Source of the DNA: Polyangia bacterium
GTDB lineage: Bacteria; Myxococcota_A; Polyangia; Polyangiales; JAUICN01
DNA: 64,000 nucleotides
Direction of reading: 5' to 3'
Assembly: GCA_030427835.1 (NCBI GenBank)
Contig: JAUICN010000006.1
Location: 148,086 to 212,085, forward strand
Shown: one piece after another, positions 52,905-61,509 of the stretch
How the letters are laid out: the number at the start of each line of letters is the position of its first letter
Position numbering within the stretch: the first letter of the stretch is position 1
Position numbers and translations under genes: made by a program
Notes under the pieces: generated by a model
Told to the model about the DNA's origin: nothing
Seen by the model: only the letters and a program-made list of their open reading frames with translations
Database searches by the model: none

Positions 52905-53547
52905 CCACGCGCAACGAATGAACCGAGGTCAGCTCGCCCACGGTGGCTCCATCCCATGAAAAAAACCGCGCTTCCCGCAGTTCCAGATCGATCTCAAGCA
53001 GGCACTCGCCCTCCCCGGGGCGTAGTGTTCCCGCATTGATAAACCAGCACTCCCCGATACGCCGCACCATGGGCTGGTGGGTATGGCCACCCACAAGTAG
53101 GCGTGTTTCCTCAAATCCTTCCATGGCATCCAGTGCCGTTCGCAGGCTGTAGCCCGACGTTTGGGCAAAGAGTTCTGCTTCGTCATCATCACCCACGCCG
53201 TGGCAAACCAACAACGGCCCCAGGTCGGTATCGAAGCCAAGGGTTCTCGGCAGTCCAGCAAGGTACGCCCGGGTTTGCGGTGTGGCGTCCATGGTTGCAT
53301 TGGGAACTTCACGCATTTCACCCGTCAAAAACCACCGCTCGTGATTGCCCGCCACGGCCACAACGCCGCCCTCACGCAAGAGCTTGCAGGTGCGATCCAG
53401 ATCCCCGTCACCGTCCGCAATATCTCCCACACAAAGTACCGCGTCGACCCTGGGCCCGAAAAACTCCAGGGCAGCTTCCACCCGCGCATCCTGTGCGTGT
53501 ACATCCCCAAGCACACCGATCCGCTTCCACCTGTCCTGTTCCGTCAT
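52891..53547 (-). CDS. Calcineurin-like metallophosphoesterase (YfcE/MJ0936 type)
   Basis: The 218-residue protein has the binuclear-metal motifs in order: GVLGDVHAQ (D-x-H), VLCVGDIADGDGD (GD), VAVAGNHERW (GNHE), LLVCHGVGDDD, and LLVGGHTHQPM (GHTH). A final strand has NAGTLRPGEGECLLEID. Size and layout fit small phosphodiesterases of the MJ0936/YfcE group. The natural substrate is unknown. It overlaps mutY and is divergent from serS across 48 bp. Confidence 0.9.
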   Translation of the reverse strand: MTEQDRWKRIGVLGDVHAQDARVEAALEFFGPRVDAVLCVGDIADGDGDLDRTCKLLREGGVVAVAGNHERWFLTGEMREVPNATMDATPQTRAYLAGLPRTLGFDTDLGPLLVCHGVGDDDEAELFAQTSGYSLRTALDAMEGFEETRLLVGGHTHQPMVRRIGECWFINAGTLRPGEGECLLEIDLELREARFFSWDGATVGELTSVHSLRVDGDA

Positions 53548-53595
53548 AAGACTGGAAGGCTAGCCGTTGTCCACACTCCACGCTAGACCGTGTTC

Positions 53596-54912
53596 ATGTT
53601 GGATTTACGTCTACTCACCGACCAGCTGCAGGAGGTTACCATCCAGCTCCAGCGTCGCGGATTTCATGACGAAGCCCTGCTTTCGGAGATAGTGCGGCTC
53701 GCAGATCAACGGCGCCAACTTCTCACAGAAGTGGAGGCCCTACGTGCCCGTCGCAACGAAGTCAGTAGCGCCATGGCCTCGATTAAGGACAAGTCCTCCC
53801 CGGAGTTCGCAAGCCAACGGGACGCCATGCGCGAGGTGGGCAACTCCATCAAGACCCTGGAAGACCAGCACCGAAAGGTGGAGCAAGATCTTAGCGACGC
53901 AGCCCTTGGCATCCCCAACCTTCCCGCAGAAGATGTGCCTGATGGAAAAACCGAGTCCTCCAACCAGCAAATCCGTGTGGTGGGCGAAAAACCAACCATG
54001 GCATTCCAGCCCAGGGATCACGTTGATCTTGGTGCGGCACTCGGCGTTCTCGATGTGGAACGGGGCGCGAGAATTGGCGGTGCGCGGTTTACGGTCCTGC
54101 ACGGTGCCGGTGCCCGCCTTGAGCGTGCCCTGATGAACTTCATGGTGGATCTCCATGTGGATCAACACGGCTACCGCGAAGCCTGGCTTCCCGTCTTGGT
54201 CAAACCAGATGCCCTCCAGGTTACAGGCCAGCTTCCAAAGTTCGAAGAGGACGTATTCAAAACAAGCACCCACGGGTCCGAAGAGGAGGGCGCACGGCCG
54301 CTCTATCTCTCGCCCACGGCCGAAGTCCAACTTACCAACCTCCATGCCGGTGAAATCCTGGAGCCCGAGCAACTGCCCCTGGGGTACACAGCCTACGCCC
54401 CCTGCTTTCGCAGTGAAGCGGGCAGCTACGGCCGCGACACCCGTGGGTACATTCGCCAGCATCAGTTTGGAAAAGTCGAACTGGTACGATTCTGCAGACC
54501 CGAACAGGCCCAGGATCAACTGGAGTTGCTCACCTCCCACGCCGAGGAGGTGCTCAAACGCCTGGGTCTCCACTACCGGGTCATGTTGCTGTGTGCGGGA
54601 GACACTGGGTTTTCTGCGAAGAAAACCTATGACCTTGAAGTCTGGCTACCGGGTCAGGACGCCTACCGAGAGATCTCCAGCTGCTCGTGGATGGGGGATT
54701 TCCAGGCCCGACGCGGCAAAATCCGCTACCGGCCTGCACCCAAGGCAAAGCCTGTCCTGGCCCATACCCTCAACGGATCTGGTCTGGCCCTGAGCCGTAC
54801 CGTCGTTGCGGTCCTGGAGCAGTACCAGCAGGAGGATGGCTCGGTGCGTATTCCTGAGGCCCTGCAGCCCTACATGGGTGGCCTCACCGAGATTCAGGCA
54901 ACGAAGAGCTAA
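53596..54912 (+). CDS. serS: Seryl-tRNA synthetase
   Basis: The protein charges tRNA-Ser. From ATG 53596 it has 438 aa, beginning MLDLRLLTDQ as is normal for the family; the track's GTG at 53590 adds two residues. An N-terminal coiled-coil arm (about 30-100) binds the tRNA long variable arm. The class II core has motif 2 in YAPCFRSEAGSYGRDTRGYIRQHQF and motif 3 in LNGSGLALSRTVVAVLE. The dimer strand GARFTVLHGAGARLERAL is also present. murB follows 8 bp later. Confidence 0.96.
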   Translation: MLDLRLLTDQLQEVTIQLQRRGFHDEALLSEIVRLADQRRQLLTEVEALRARRNEVSSAMASIKDKSSPEFASQRDAMREVGNSIKTLEDQHRKVEQDLSDAALGIPNLPAEDVPDGKTESSNQQIRVVGEKPTMAFQPRDHVDLGAALGVLDVERGARIGGARFTVLHGAGARLERALMNFMVDLHVDQHGYREAWLPVLVKPDALQVTGQLPKFEEDVFKTSTHGSEEEGARPLYLSPTAEVQLTNLHAGEILEPEQLPLGYTAYAPCFRSEAGSYGRDTRGYIRQHQFGKVELVRFCRPEQAQDQLELLTSHAEEVLKRLGLHYRVMLLCAGDTGFSAKKTYDLEVWLPGQDAYREISSCSWMGDFQARRGKIRYRPAPKAKPVLAHTLNGSGLALSRTVVAVLEQYQQEDGSVRIPEALQPYMGGLTEIQATKS

Positions 54913-54920
54913 ACACAGCG

Positions 54921-56006
54921 GTGACCCAATCTCCTCCCGACGGCCTGCAAGAGAACGTGGCCCTTGCACCTCTCACCACGTTGGAGCTTGGTGGGCCCGC
55001 CCGTTGGTACGTCCGGGCCGCCAGTGAAAACCAAATAAAAGATGCGCTCCAATGGGCCAGCAGCGAACAGGTAGAGGTCCTGCTGCTGGGTGGTGGTTCC
55101 AATGTGGTCATCGACGAGGGCGGGTGGCCCGGGTTGGTCATCCACATGGATACCCGTGGGGTGCGGCCCAGGTGTGTGGGCAACGGAGAAATCGATGTCA
55201 CCGTGGCCGCAGGGGAACCCTGGGATCCCTTTGTGGAGCGAACCGTTGGCGAGGGTTGGGTAGGCCTCGAGTGTCTTTCAGGCATTCCCGGGAGTGTGGG
55301 CGCGACACCCATCCAGAACGTGGGCGCCTACGGCCACGAAGTTTCACACACCTTGCAATCCGTGAGGGTCTTGGATCGAACCACAGGCCTCATTGGGGAC
55401 GTGCCAAACGAAGCTTGCGATTTCGCCTACCGCCACAGCCTTTTCAAGGAAACTCCCCACCGCTGGGTCGTTCTGAGTGTGACGTTTCGTCTTTTGGAAA
55501 CAGGCGTTCCAGTGGTGCGTTATCCTGAACTTGCCCGCGCCATCTCAAGAGACAAAACCACGGTTTCAGAAGTGCGCCATACCGTGCTGCAACTGCGCCG
55601 TAGTAAATCCATGGTGATCGATCCCCACGATCCAAACCGGCGCAGTGTCGGATCCTTCTTTACCAACCCCATCGTCTCAACAGAACAGGCCGACGCCATT
55701 GCCCAGGCTGCCGTGGGCCTGGGAGCGGTCAAGAACACGGACGACGTACCCAGGTTTGCAACCGACCCAGGGCTTGAGAAAATCCCGGCGGCCTGGCTCA
55801 TCGAGAAATCAGGATGGAGCAAGGGCCATCGGCAAGGCCCCGTGGGCATTTCCACAAAACACTCCCTTGCCCTTGTGCATCACGGTGGCGCAACGGCCGC
55901 CGATCTGATCAAGCTTGCCCTACAAATCCGAGACAGCGTGCACCAACGCTTTGGGGTTACCCTAAAACCCGAGCCCAACCTGATTCAGATCCCGTGGAAC
56001 CAGTAG
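54921..56006 (+). CDS. murB: UDP-N-acetylenolpyruvoylglucosamine reductase MurB
   Basis: This FAD/NADPH enzyme completes UDP-MurNAc in peptidoglycan synthesis. The 361-residue protein has an FAD-binding N-terminus (LTTLELGGPARWYV, LLLGGGSNVVI), GLECLSGIPGSVGATPIQNVGAYG, and FAYRHSLFK with the catalytic region. The C-terminal part has RRSVGSFFTNPIV with the catalytic Ser. The YRHSLFK insertion suggests the E. coli-like type I form. The start is GTG 54921, 8 bp after serS. The stop lies in the first copy of an 18-bp repeat array. Confidence 0.95.
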   Translation: MTQSPPDGLQENVALAPLTTLELGGPARWYVRAASENQIKDALQWASSEQVEVLLLGGGSNVVIDEGGWPGLVIHMDTRGVRPRCVGNGEIDVTVAAGEPWDPFVERTVGEGWVGLECLSGIPGSVGATPIQNVGAYGHEVSHTLQSVRVLDRTTGLIGDVPNEACDFAYRHSLFKETPHRWVVLSVTFRLLETGVPVVRYPELARAISRDKTTVSEVRHTVLQLRRSKSMVIDPHDPNRRSVGSFFTNPIVSTEQADAIAQAAVGLGAVKNTDDVPRFATDPGLEKIPAAWLIEKSGWSKGHRQGPVGISTKHSLALVHHGGATAADLIKLALQIRDSVHQRFGVTLKPEPNLIQIPWNQ

Positions 56007-56052
56007 ATTCAGTGGACCCAGTAAACTAGGAGAGCCCAGTAAACTAGGAGGA
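55999..56052. repeat. 18-bp x3 tandem repeat spanning murB and grpE stop codons
   Basis: Units are ACCAGTAGATTCAGTGGA, CCCAGTAAACTAGGAGAG and CCCAGTAAACTAGGAGGA. The first is more diverged. Copy 1 carries the murB TAG at 56004-56006. Copy 3 carries the CTA (56044-56046) that is the grpE stop on the minus strand. Confidence 0.85.
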
Positions 56053-56715
56053 CTCGGTAGTCTCAGTGACCTCAGCGGTATCTGTGGCTTCCTCACTACC
56101 AAGGGCCGGCGCCTTGGCCACGATCACCATGGCCGCACGCAGCAGCCTTCCGTTCATTTGGTAGCCCGCTTGCACCTCGGTCACCACGGTGTTTGGTGGA
56201 TATTCATCGGTTTCGAGCTGCTGCAACGCCTGGTGTAATGCAGGGTCAAAGGCTTTGCCTACCGTTTCAATCCGGGTCAGGCCCAGGCGATCCCCAAGTT
56301 CCTTGAACTGGGCCAGCACCATCTGCACGCCCTCGGCCACGGCCTGCACATCCGACGCGTGGCTTGCCGCGTCCGATGCCCGCTCCAGGTTGTCCATGAC
56401 GGGCAGAACTTCCCTCAACATGTCCTCCCGGCCCCGCTTCAAGGCATCTTGGGCATCTTTTTGGCCCCGCTTCCGGGCGTTTTCCAGATCGGCGGCAGCC
56501 CGCAACAGCTTGTCCTTGTATTCGTCCCGTTCCTGCTCGAGAAACAAAAGCGGATCCACCACCGGCGACTCCATGGTCTCCGCATCCTGCACGTCGGTTG
56601 CCACATCGTGGCTGCGTTGGGCGTCGCGATTGACGGCATCACTGCCGGATAGGTCACTGCCGGATAGGTCGCTGTCGGATACGTCCGTGGGGTCCATGGT
56701 GTCTGACTCGCTCAT
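56044..56715 (-). CDS. grpE: GrpE nucleotide exchange factor
   Basis: GrpE is the DnaK co-chaperone that releases ADP. The 223-residue protein has an acidic, low-complexity N-terminus with a (DLSGS)n repeat, encoded by a 15-bp x3 array at 56639-56683. The long coiled coil (ERDEYKDKLLRAAADLENARKRGQKD) and the C-terminal beta domain (RIETVGKAFDPALHQALQQLETDEYPPNTVVTEVQAGYQMNGRLLRAAMVIVAK) match the family signature. It lies 39 bp downstream of hrcA. No dnaK or dnaJ is in the window. Confidence 0.96.
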   Translation of the reverse strand: MSESDTMDPTDVSDSDLSGSDLSGSDAVNRDAQRSHDVATDVQDAETMESPVVDPLLFLEQERDEYKDKLLRAAADLENARKRGQKDAQDALKRGREDMLREVLPVMDNLERASDAASHASDVQAVAEGVQMVLAQFKELGDRLGLTRIETVGKAFDPALHQALQQLETDEYPPNTVVTEVQAGYQMNGRLLRAAMVIVAKAPALGSEEATDTAEVTETTESS

Positions 56716-56754
56716 TGTCTAAGAGATAACCATTCCTGGTGGCGATGCCAGTCG

Positions 56755-57855
56755 TTACCGCCCCCCTTTTACCCCTGGCGCCCCAAATTCTTTCTCCTCA
56801 TCGTCGTCCCCCCGCAATCGCTGGGCCATGGCCCGAGCGGTCATTTCCACGATGGGCAACACCCGTGCGTAGTCCAAACGGGAGGTACCCAATACGCCGA
56901 GCGCACCCTGGGCATCCCCCGAACCCGCGTAGGTCGATGAAACAAAGCTCACACCGTCCGAAGGCGTAAACGAGGTCTCATCCCCGATCCGCACCTGTGC
57001 GCCCTCATCCCCCGCAAGGGTCCTGTCCAACATTTCCAACAGGGTCTCCTTGTCCTCAAAAGCCTTCATGAATGTGCGAACCGTTTCGGGGTCCTCAAAC
57101 TCTGGCCGGGCAAACAACACGTCCCGACCGGTCAACCGCACCTCGGTCGCCCGCTCTGCCGTTCTCAATGTGGCATCCACCATTGCCCTGGCCACAGTAG
57201 CAAGCTCCCGGTAGTCCCCCCGTTCCTGCTCTGTTTCATCCGCGATCCGGTCCCGCAATTGCCGCAGCGTCCGGCCCGGCGCCCACCGTCTCAGGTATCG
57301 GTGCAATCGGTCCAAGTCCTCTTCGCCTGTGAGTTTAGGGAACTGAACCATCCTGTTCTGCACGGTTCCGGATGTGCTCACCAACACAGCCAGAAACCGA
57401 CCCTCCTGCAGTGGCACAAACTGCACACGCTCCAATTCCGCATCGGCCGCTGCAGGGGGAGCAACCACGGCGGCGGCCCCCGTAAGGGTCGACAGCAGTT
57501 TGCCCACCTCCCGCAGCCAATCGGCCTGCCCTGTCTGAAGGTTGGACACGGTGTTCGAAACCTCTGCCTGCTCCGCGTCCGTGACCTGTCGCATTTGCAC
57601 AAGGGCGTCCACAAATGCCCGAAATCCCTTATCGGTTGGAACCCGACCCGCGCTCGTATGGGGCTGGGACAAGAATCCACCCTCTTCCAAATCCGCGAGC
57701 ACATTGCGAATGGTCGCCGCCGAAAGGTCCAGGCCGTACCGTTTGGAGAGCGTCCGCGACCCCACCGGCTCCCCCACCGCGATGTACTCGGTCACGACGG
57801 CATACAGCACCCGCCGGGCCCGAAATGTGACATCCGCAAGGGCATCCAAAGGCAT
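56755..57855 (-). CDS. hrcA: Heat-inducible transcription repressor HrcA
   Basis: HrcA represses heat-shock operons by binding CIRCE. The 366-residue protein has the N-terminal winged helix (RRVLYAVVTEYIAVGEPVGSRTLSKRYGLDLSAATIRNVLADLEEGGFLSQPHTSAGRVPTDKGFRAFVD), a near-complete family signature, then the dimerisation/GAF-like domain. The C-terminal GVLGTSRLDYARVLPIVEMTARAMAQRL also matches. I looked for CIRCE (TTAGCACTC-N9-GAGTGCTAA) in the 81 bp upstream and did not see it. Confidence 0.95.
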   Translation of the reverse strand: MPLDALADVTFRARRVLYAVVTEYIAVGEPVGSRTLSKRYGLDLSAATIRNVLADLEEGGFLSQPHTSAGRVPTDKGFRAFVDALVQMRQVTDAEQAEVSNTVSNLQTGQADWLREVGKLLSTLTGAAAVVAPPAAADAELERVQFVPLQEGRFLAVLVSTSGTVQNRMVQFPKLTGEEDLDRLHRYLRRWAPGRTLRQLRDRIADETEQERGDYRELATVARAMVDATLRTAERATEVRLTGRDVLFARPEFEDPETVRTFMKAFEDKETLLEMLDRTLAGDEGAQVRIGDETSFTPSDGVSFVSSTYAGSGDAQGALGVLGTSRLDYARVLPIVEMTARAMAQRLRGDDDEEKEFGAPGVKGGR

Positions 57856-57936
57856 ATCCCATCATGCCACGGGAGTAGTGAGAGCCAACTTCTGGGCCCA
57901 AGCTTCTTGCCAGGAGGCAGGCTCCCATGCGATCTA

Positions 57937-58302
57937 GTGGCCGTGGCACGCCGCACCAAGAACACCGCCCACCCCCGGCAAGTCCTGTCGGGGGACCAAC
58001 AGGTCGATCCCTCCCGGACTCCTGCCTGGTCCTGGATGTTGCCTTTTGGCGTGCTGGTGTTGGCTATCGTTGCGGTGCCGGTGAAGCTCATGGAGCAAGA
58101 GGGCCTACCCCGGTACCGCACCCTTTCGGCCGAACTTTCCCGTGTACAGGAACAAAACGCGGAGCTTCATCATGAGGTATCCCAACTGCTACTCGAGGTG
58201 GACGCGTTGCGAACCGACCCCAAGGCCCTGGAACGTATTGCCCGCCATGAATTGGGAATGATCTACCCCGGCGAACTGGTTTTTCAGTTTCCCGAACGAT
58301 GA
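57937..58302 (+). CDS. FtsB/DivIC-family septum formation initiator-like protein
   Basis: From GTG 57937 the product is 121 aa. A polar N-terminus leads to one membrane segment (MLPFGVLVLAIVAVPVKLM), then a heptad-like coiled coil (YRTLSAELSRVQEQNAELHHEVSQLLLEVDAL) and the terminal ALERIARHELGMIYPGELVFQF. That ending is the FtsB/DivIC signature. Such proteins join FtsL and FtsQ in the division complex. The ORF-track start at 57259 is antisense to hrcA and is rejected. AGGAGG at 57912 is about 20 bases from the chosen GTG, so the exact start is uncertain. Confidence 0.82.
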   Translation: MAVARRTKNTAHPRQVLSGDQQVDPSRTPAWSWMLPFGVLVLAIVAVPVKLMEQEGLPRYRTLSAELSRVQEQNAELHHEVSQLLLEVDALRTDPKALERIARHELGMIYPGELVFQFPER

Positions 58303-58577
58303 TCGGGCCGTGTGAATACGTGCTCCACGTCGCCCGATGTGAAGGCCCGGCGTGAAGGCCCAGTGTAAGGGCCCAGCGCGCGCTCGTACGAGCCCAGTGC
58401 CATTGTGGCCGGGGTTACCGTGCAATTGACGTCCTGCGGCAATTCAGGGTGGACCAGTCGGCTGAAATGCGACTGTTTCGGCGTAGATTAAGATTGTAAC
58501 ATTCCACTCCCCCGGATTCATTTTGGCGACGCCAAACGGGTCCATAGGCCATTACCGTTGCCCGAGAGGACGATCGA
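58303..58577. other. 275-bp intergenic region with 13-bp repeats and palindrome
   Basis: No gene is seen. It holds a 13-bp array, TGTGAAGGCCCGG / CGTGAAGGCCCAG / TGTAAGGGCCCAG, at 58338-58376, and a perfect 12-bp palindrome GCTCGTACGAGC at 58382-58393. The last 100 bases should hold the promoter of the lipoprotein cluster. Confidence 0.6.
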
Positions 58578-59618
58578 GTGAACCCTTTGTATTCTTGGAT
58601 CTCTACACTCCTGGCGCTCGCCTGCGCCTGTACCACCACCGCTTGCACTGCCACCGCGTTCCCCAGCCCCAATGCGAAGGATTCCGAGTTCGGGGATGAC
58701 CAAGCGCTCCTTGACGCCAACCCAGGTGACTCTGGTGACATCAGCACCCTGGCCGGCACTTACACCCTCGTGGCCGAGATTCAGACAAAGGGCAGCGGCA
58801 CCACACAACCCACAAAATTTTACGGCCTAGTCACCATCGACAAGCAGGGCCAAATGAAGCTCCAGGGCTGCAGCATAGCCTTCGCGAAGATCGAGAACAA
58901 AACCGTAGGTACCGTGTCAGTCAAGATTGAACCCGCTTCCCTTTGGGCGAGCCCCCCTACCTCAGGCAGGCTCGTCGTTGTCCAACCAGAAAATCCTCAG
59001 GATAGTTTACAAAGTGATTCTATCGAAGCGGGAAAAATCGCGCCTGTGTCCAACGAAAGCTCCCAGCAGGCGGACACTGCGGTAGACACTTTGCCGCCTT
59101 ACGTCGCCATGGATCGTGCGCGCAGCCTTTCCATTGCCTGGCCGGAGTACAAGGATCACAGCGCGGACTACGACTTTGACAACAGAAACGGTGTCCGGTT
59201 GTCGGTCAGCAGCGACGGAAGTGGCCTACAGGACGTGGCAGGTGCCTTCGGGATCGGCGATCTCAAGGTGTCCATTCAGATCCAGTTCAAGATCCACGTA
59301 TCCGCGTCCAGGGACAACCAAGGAATCATCCAGCTTACCGGGGATCCTGAAACCTCCACAATGTCCGCGGAGGCCGAAATATACGGAACGTACGCCTACA
59401 AACCCACCGGGACACTTCAAGACGAGGTAAAGTCGTTCGTCAAGAAGATCAACAGTTTCAAGTCCATCCAGCTTTCTTTCGTGAGCAAAACCATGCCGAA
59501 CCTCGGTGCTTTCGGCGTACCCGTTGCCTCAGACAGTGAGGCTGCATGGGGAGCGAAAATCCGAGCCAACCAGGGCCAAGCAAGAGCGCTCTGCCAACAG
59601 TACCGCATGGTGCAGTAG
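58578..59618 (+). CDS. Lipoprotein, member 1 of a tandem three-gene family
   Basis: The 346-residue product starts at GTG with a signal peptide and a Cys-rich lipobox region (LALACACTTTAC). After an acidic linker, a domain begins at TLAGTYTLVAEIQTKGSGTTQPTKFYGLVTIDKQGQMKLQGCSIAF. The same layout occurs in the next two genes, including G.Y.L...I.T.G, one cysteine in a GC/PC-S/N-I motif and a V.V/A.I.P segment. No known domain is recognised. It is the longest member, with an insert near residues 130-190. An internal DFDNRNG could bind metal, though this is speculative. Confidence 0.72.
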   Translation: MNPLYSWISTLLALACACTTTACTATAFPSPNAKDSEFGDDQALLDANPGDSGDISTLAGTYTLVAEIQTKGSGTTQPTKFYGLVTIDKQGQMKLQGCSIAFAKIENKTVGTVSVKIEPASLWASPPTSGRLVVVQPENPQDSLQSDSIEAGKIAPVSNESSQQADTAVDTLPPYVAMDRARSLSIAWPEYKDHSADYDFDNRNGVRLSVSSDGSGLQDVAGAFGIGDLKVSIQIQFKIHVSASRDNQGIIQLTGDPETSTMSAEAEIYGTYAYKPTGTLQDEVKSFVKKINSFKSIQLSFVSKTMPNLGAFGVPVASDSEAAWGAKIRANQGQARALCQQYRMVQ

Positions 59619-59676
59619 CCACTCACCTTTTTTAAACTAGCCATATTGCTGGAAAAAACGCCACAAGTGGCCGTAT

Positions 59677-59711
59677 TTGACATTGGAACGGGACTTGCTT
59701 CATTTTATATT
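59677..59711 (+). promoter_or_regulatory. Possible promoter for lipoprotein member 2
   Basis: TTGACA at 59677-59682 matches a sigma-70 -35 box. The AT-rich CATTTTATATT at 59701-59711 could hold a -10, but TATATT is 23 bp away and CATTTT (18 bp) is a poor match. GAGGTG at 59721-59726 is a well-spaced ribosome site for ATG 59732. Confidence 0.3.
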
Positions 59712-59731
59712 CACTTTTAAGAGGTGTCTAA

Positions 59732-60538
59732 ATGAACAGTTCCCCCCTTGTTATCTTCCCATCGGTCTTTGCTCTGGCCGCGTGCGCCATCGCCGCCTGC
59801 GCCATCGACCCTGTGCAAAGTGCGCATGATCCCAAAAACGCTGAGTTCGAAGGGACGGTCGGCTCCCCGGATATCTCCATCTCAGATTTCAACGGCGCCT
59901 ACAAACTCACCGTAGAAATGCTCACGGAGGGCAGTGGCGCCACTGGGCCGACCGTATTCAACGCTGTGGCCACGATTCAGGAAGGGGTGCTGGAAATCTA
60001 TCCCTGTTCCATCCAGTTTTCCTCCATCACACACAACGGTGTGGGAACAGTCACCCCCTCCATTCCCAACGAACGCCTCCGTGCTCTTCCCGTGGTCTCA
60101 TCCAGTTTGGCGCTTCACTCCCATTCCGAAGAGCCTGGATCCCTAACCGGTTCCTACGTTTCGATGAACAAACCTGCCAAGTTGGTGATGGGCACTTCTA
60201 AACAGGACCCGTTCCAGATCGACTTTGAAAACTCTGGAAATGGGTTCCAGAATATTGTGGGTGCAGGAACCGTGGGTGCGCTGGCGGTTGCTGTGGAACT
60301 GAAGTTTCAAATCCACGCCAACATCAAAAATAACAAGCTGATTCCCGACATCAACCGTTCAACCATGTCCGCCACCGCGGACACCTTTAGCTGCAGTTGC
60401 TTTGTCGGCGGGCCGTTGCGATCTGCTTTTCAAAAGTTTGTCACCAACATCAAGTCCTACCACGCCATCAGTCTCGAACGTTTGGCCGATGTACCGGCTT
60501 CCAACGAAAACATCTGCGAGGATGTCGGGGTGGAGTAA
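59732..60538 (+). CDS. Lipoprotein, member 2 of a tandem three-gene family
   Basis: The 268-residue product has a signal peptide ending in a lipobox (FALAACAIAAC). The mature domain begins DFNGAYKLTVEMLTEGSGATGPTVFNAVATIQEGVLEIYPCSIQFSSI, clearly parallel to member 1. A later stretch, VGALAVAVELKFQIHANI...STMSATADTF, also aligns with member 1 (IGDLKVSIQIQFKIHVSA...STMSAEAEIY). Good GAGGTG ribosome site. No function can be assigned. Confidence 0.78.
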   Translation: MNSSPLVIFPSVFALAACAIAACAIDPVQSAHDPKNAEFEGTVGSPDISISDFNGAYKLTVEMLTEGSGATGPTVFNAVATIQEGVLEIYPCSIQFSSITHNGVGTVTPSIPNERLRALPVVSSSLALHSHSEEPGSLTGSYVSMNKPAKLVMGTSKQDPFQIDFENSGNGFQNIVGAGTVGALAVAVELKFQIHANIKNNKLIPDINRSTMSATADTFSCSCFVGGPLRSAFQKFVTNIKSYHAISLERLADVPASNENICEDVGVE

Positions 60539-60541
60539 CCC

Positions 60542-61399
60542 ATGAAATACCTCACTTTCACTCTTGCCATACCCTTGGTAGCTGCTTGCACGGCAATCAC
60601 CGTGGGTCCAGATACAACCGGAAAAAATAGCGACGTTGAGATTACGGCACAGGAACTACTCCCGTCGGGCTACACCCACCAACTCTTCATCCAAACCCGC
60701 CCGACCAAGCATAAAAAGAAGGGCGCACGATTGTTCTCGGTCGCAAGGTTTGTGGACGGTGGGCTTGAAGTTCTTCCCTGTAACATCACCCTCGCTAAGA
60801 CGACGTTTCCATTGGCCTCAGTGGATGCTGTCATTTCTGCAGAAGATACCCTGACCGCATCCGTCCCCACGGTTGTACCGCTCACAGACAATACAGAAAC
60901 GTCCCTAGTCACCGCGCGCACTGATTGGTGGTTGGGGGATCACCAGGGCACCGCTAAAACAACAGAAGGCCCTGCGGGAACACTTGACTGCAGCAATACA
61001 AAGGTAAAACGCATCGACCTTTCGCTAGATGGTACAGGGTGGCTCTTTTGGATTTCTAGCCAACTAGAATATGTCTTCGCGCTCAACATGGAGTTGAATC
61101 TCACGCGATCTAGTGTTGGCGAAAAATGGGAATACAAAAGACAGTTAGAAGAAAACGCCACGGATACAGAGGCTGACTACCTGAAGATTACTCCGTTCGT
61201 CTGCAAAGAAGATACGGACAAGGTGCATCCCGGTGTAAAAAATGAGTTGCCCAAGGTAAACACCATTTACGCGGCATACATGGAAGCGGTATCCAACGCA
61301 TCTTGCGCCAGGGTTCAAGACTGGTCCCAAACCATGATTAAGGACGCCTACCCCCAGGATGGGCAAGTGCCCCTGCCTTGGAATAAGCCCATCGAGTAG
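60542..61399 (+). CDS. Lipoprotein, member 3 of a tandem three-gene family
   Basis: The 285-residue product has a short signal peptide with lipobox LVAAC. It is the most diverged member. LLPSGYTHQLFIQTRPT...ARLFSVARFVDGGLEVLPCNITLAKT lines up with the opening of members 1 and 2, and LEYVFALNMELNLTRS with their later strand. Three bases separate it from the member 2 stop, so the two are co-transcribed. No family known to me. Confidence 0.75.
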   Translation: MKYLTFTLAIPLVAACTAITVGPDTTGKNSDVEITAQELLPSGYTHQLFIQTRPTKHKKKGARLFSVARFVDGGLEVLPCNITLAKTTFPLASVDAVISAEDTLTASVPTVVPLTDNTETSLVTARTDWWLGDHQGTAKTTEGPAGTLDCSNTKVKRIDLSLDGTGWLFWISSQLEYVFALNMELNLTRSSVGEKWEYKRQLEENATDTEADYLKITPFVCKEDTDKVHPGVKNELPKVNTIYAAYMEAVSNASCARVQDWSQTMIKDAYPQDGQVPLPWNKPIE

Positions 61400-61509
61400 T
61401 CGGCATTGTCTGGACACTTCCAGAGAATTGGGGTCGGGTTCCGGGAACTAACTAGAACAGGTTTCTTGCACTACTCACCATTTGTGCAGTACCAAGGAAC
61501 GACTAAGTC

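Noticed and set aside
57259-57936. N-terminal extension of the FtsB-like frame
   Set aside because: Antisense to hrcA and compositionally unlike the coiled-coil protein that follows.
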